Assembly: GCA_937911965.1 (NCBI GenBank)
Contig: CALDPL010000509.1
Coordinates: 1-12,999 of the forward strand
Direction of reading: 5' to 3'
Source of the DNA: an uncultured Allomuricauda sp.
Lineage (GTDB): Bacteria; Bacteroidota; Bacteroidia; Flavobacteriales; Flavobacteriaceae
Length of the DNA stretch: 12,999 bases
Part shown: one piece after another, positions 12,859 through 12,999 of the stretch
How the letters are laid out: each line of letters starts with the position of its first letter
Position numbering within the stretch: the first letter of the stretch is position 1
Made by a program: the position numbers and the translations under genes
The notes under the pieces: model-generated
What the model saw: only the letters and a program-made list of their open reading frames with translations
Told to the model about the DNA's origin: nothing
Database searches by the model: none

Positions 12859-12999
12859 TCGCCAAATTCCTTGGGATACTCAACTGTTCCATAGACTCCA
12901 TCAAGTCCGTTTTCGACCAGTTCGATTGCCATACAATTTTCTTTTGGCACATCGAAAGGCAATTCAATTCCAAAACTGTCAGCTAGTGTGCGGAAATTT
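12855..12999 (-). CDS. Partial gene, C-terminal end only, function unknown
   Basis: A minus-strand frame enters from the right edge and ends at TGA (12855-12857), giving 47 residues. The sequence (for example FRTLADSFGIELPFDVPKEN, then CMAIELVENGLDGVYGTVEY, then PKEFGE) has the balanced acidic, aromatic and glycine content of a folded soluble protein, and its codons look like those of the neighbours. I do not recognise the family from this piece. The start and most of the gene are outside the window, and since it abuts decayed genes it may itself be damaged upstream. Confidence 0.5.
   Translation of the reverse strand, partial: NFRTLADSFGIELPFDVPKENCMAIELVENGLDGVYGTVEYPKEFGE

Overview
The window looks like chromosomal DNA from a marine-type member of the Flavobacteriaceae (Bacteroidota). 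The evidence is the mid-40s GC by eye, genes without Shine-Dalgarno sites but with A-rich leaders, a very good TTTG / TAnnTTTG (-33/-7) Bacteroidota promoter in front of the ArsR gene, a DUF4199 membrane protein, and many short lipoproteins. The genus cannot be fixed from this sequence. There are no rRNA or tRNA genes, CRISPR arrays, insertion sequences or phage genes. All genes but one are on the minus strand, so gene order below runs from high to low coordinates.

Left part (1-4507): a partial exported protein runs off the left edge. An ankyrin-repeat lipoprotein and an integral-membrane acyltransferase (OpgC-like, acyltransferase 3 family) form a two-gene minus-strand operon. A 687-aa plus-strand regulator is divergent from it. 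Its AraC-type DNA-binding domain is N-terminal, followed by one membrane segment, a TolB/FlgO-like domain and TPR repeats. It is probably a membrane-spanning one-component regulator, and the divergent ankyrin/acyltransferase operon is its most obvious candidate target (inference).

Middle part (4496-8668): a DUF1801 gene overlaps a DUF4199 gene and should be translationally coupled to it. A second DUF1801 gene follows. A two-gene unit encodes an NTF2-like lipoprotein and an amidohydrolase lipoprotein whose metal ligands all appear present. A GC-rich stretch without genes lies at 7839-8197.

Region 8198-9600 is the best understood: an ArsR-type repressor, an AHSA1/SRPBCC protein and a PhnB-like VOC protein form one operon. 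Its promoter sits inside a large dyad (9554-9595) that is very likely the autoregulatory operator.

Right part (9686-12999): a minus-strand run of stand-alone small-domain proteins (GNAT acetyltransferase, secreted NTF2-like protein, VOC protein, a 56-aa C-terminally anchored membrane protein, RibD/DHFR-family reductase). After a gap there is a zone of gene decay: a TfoX/Sxy N-terminal-domain pseudogene with a lost start codon, a frameshift and a stop; a C-terminal relic of a DUF1569 gene; and the 3' end of an unidentified gene at the edge.

The most rewarding items are the ArsR operator with a possible second site in front of a DUF1801 gene, the unlisted 56-aa membrane protein coupled to the reductase, the transmembrane AraC-TolB-TPR regulator, and the decayed TfoX/DUF1569 pair. 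I saw nothing that clearly amounts to a new multi-gene defence or mobile system.
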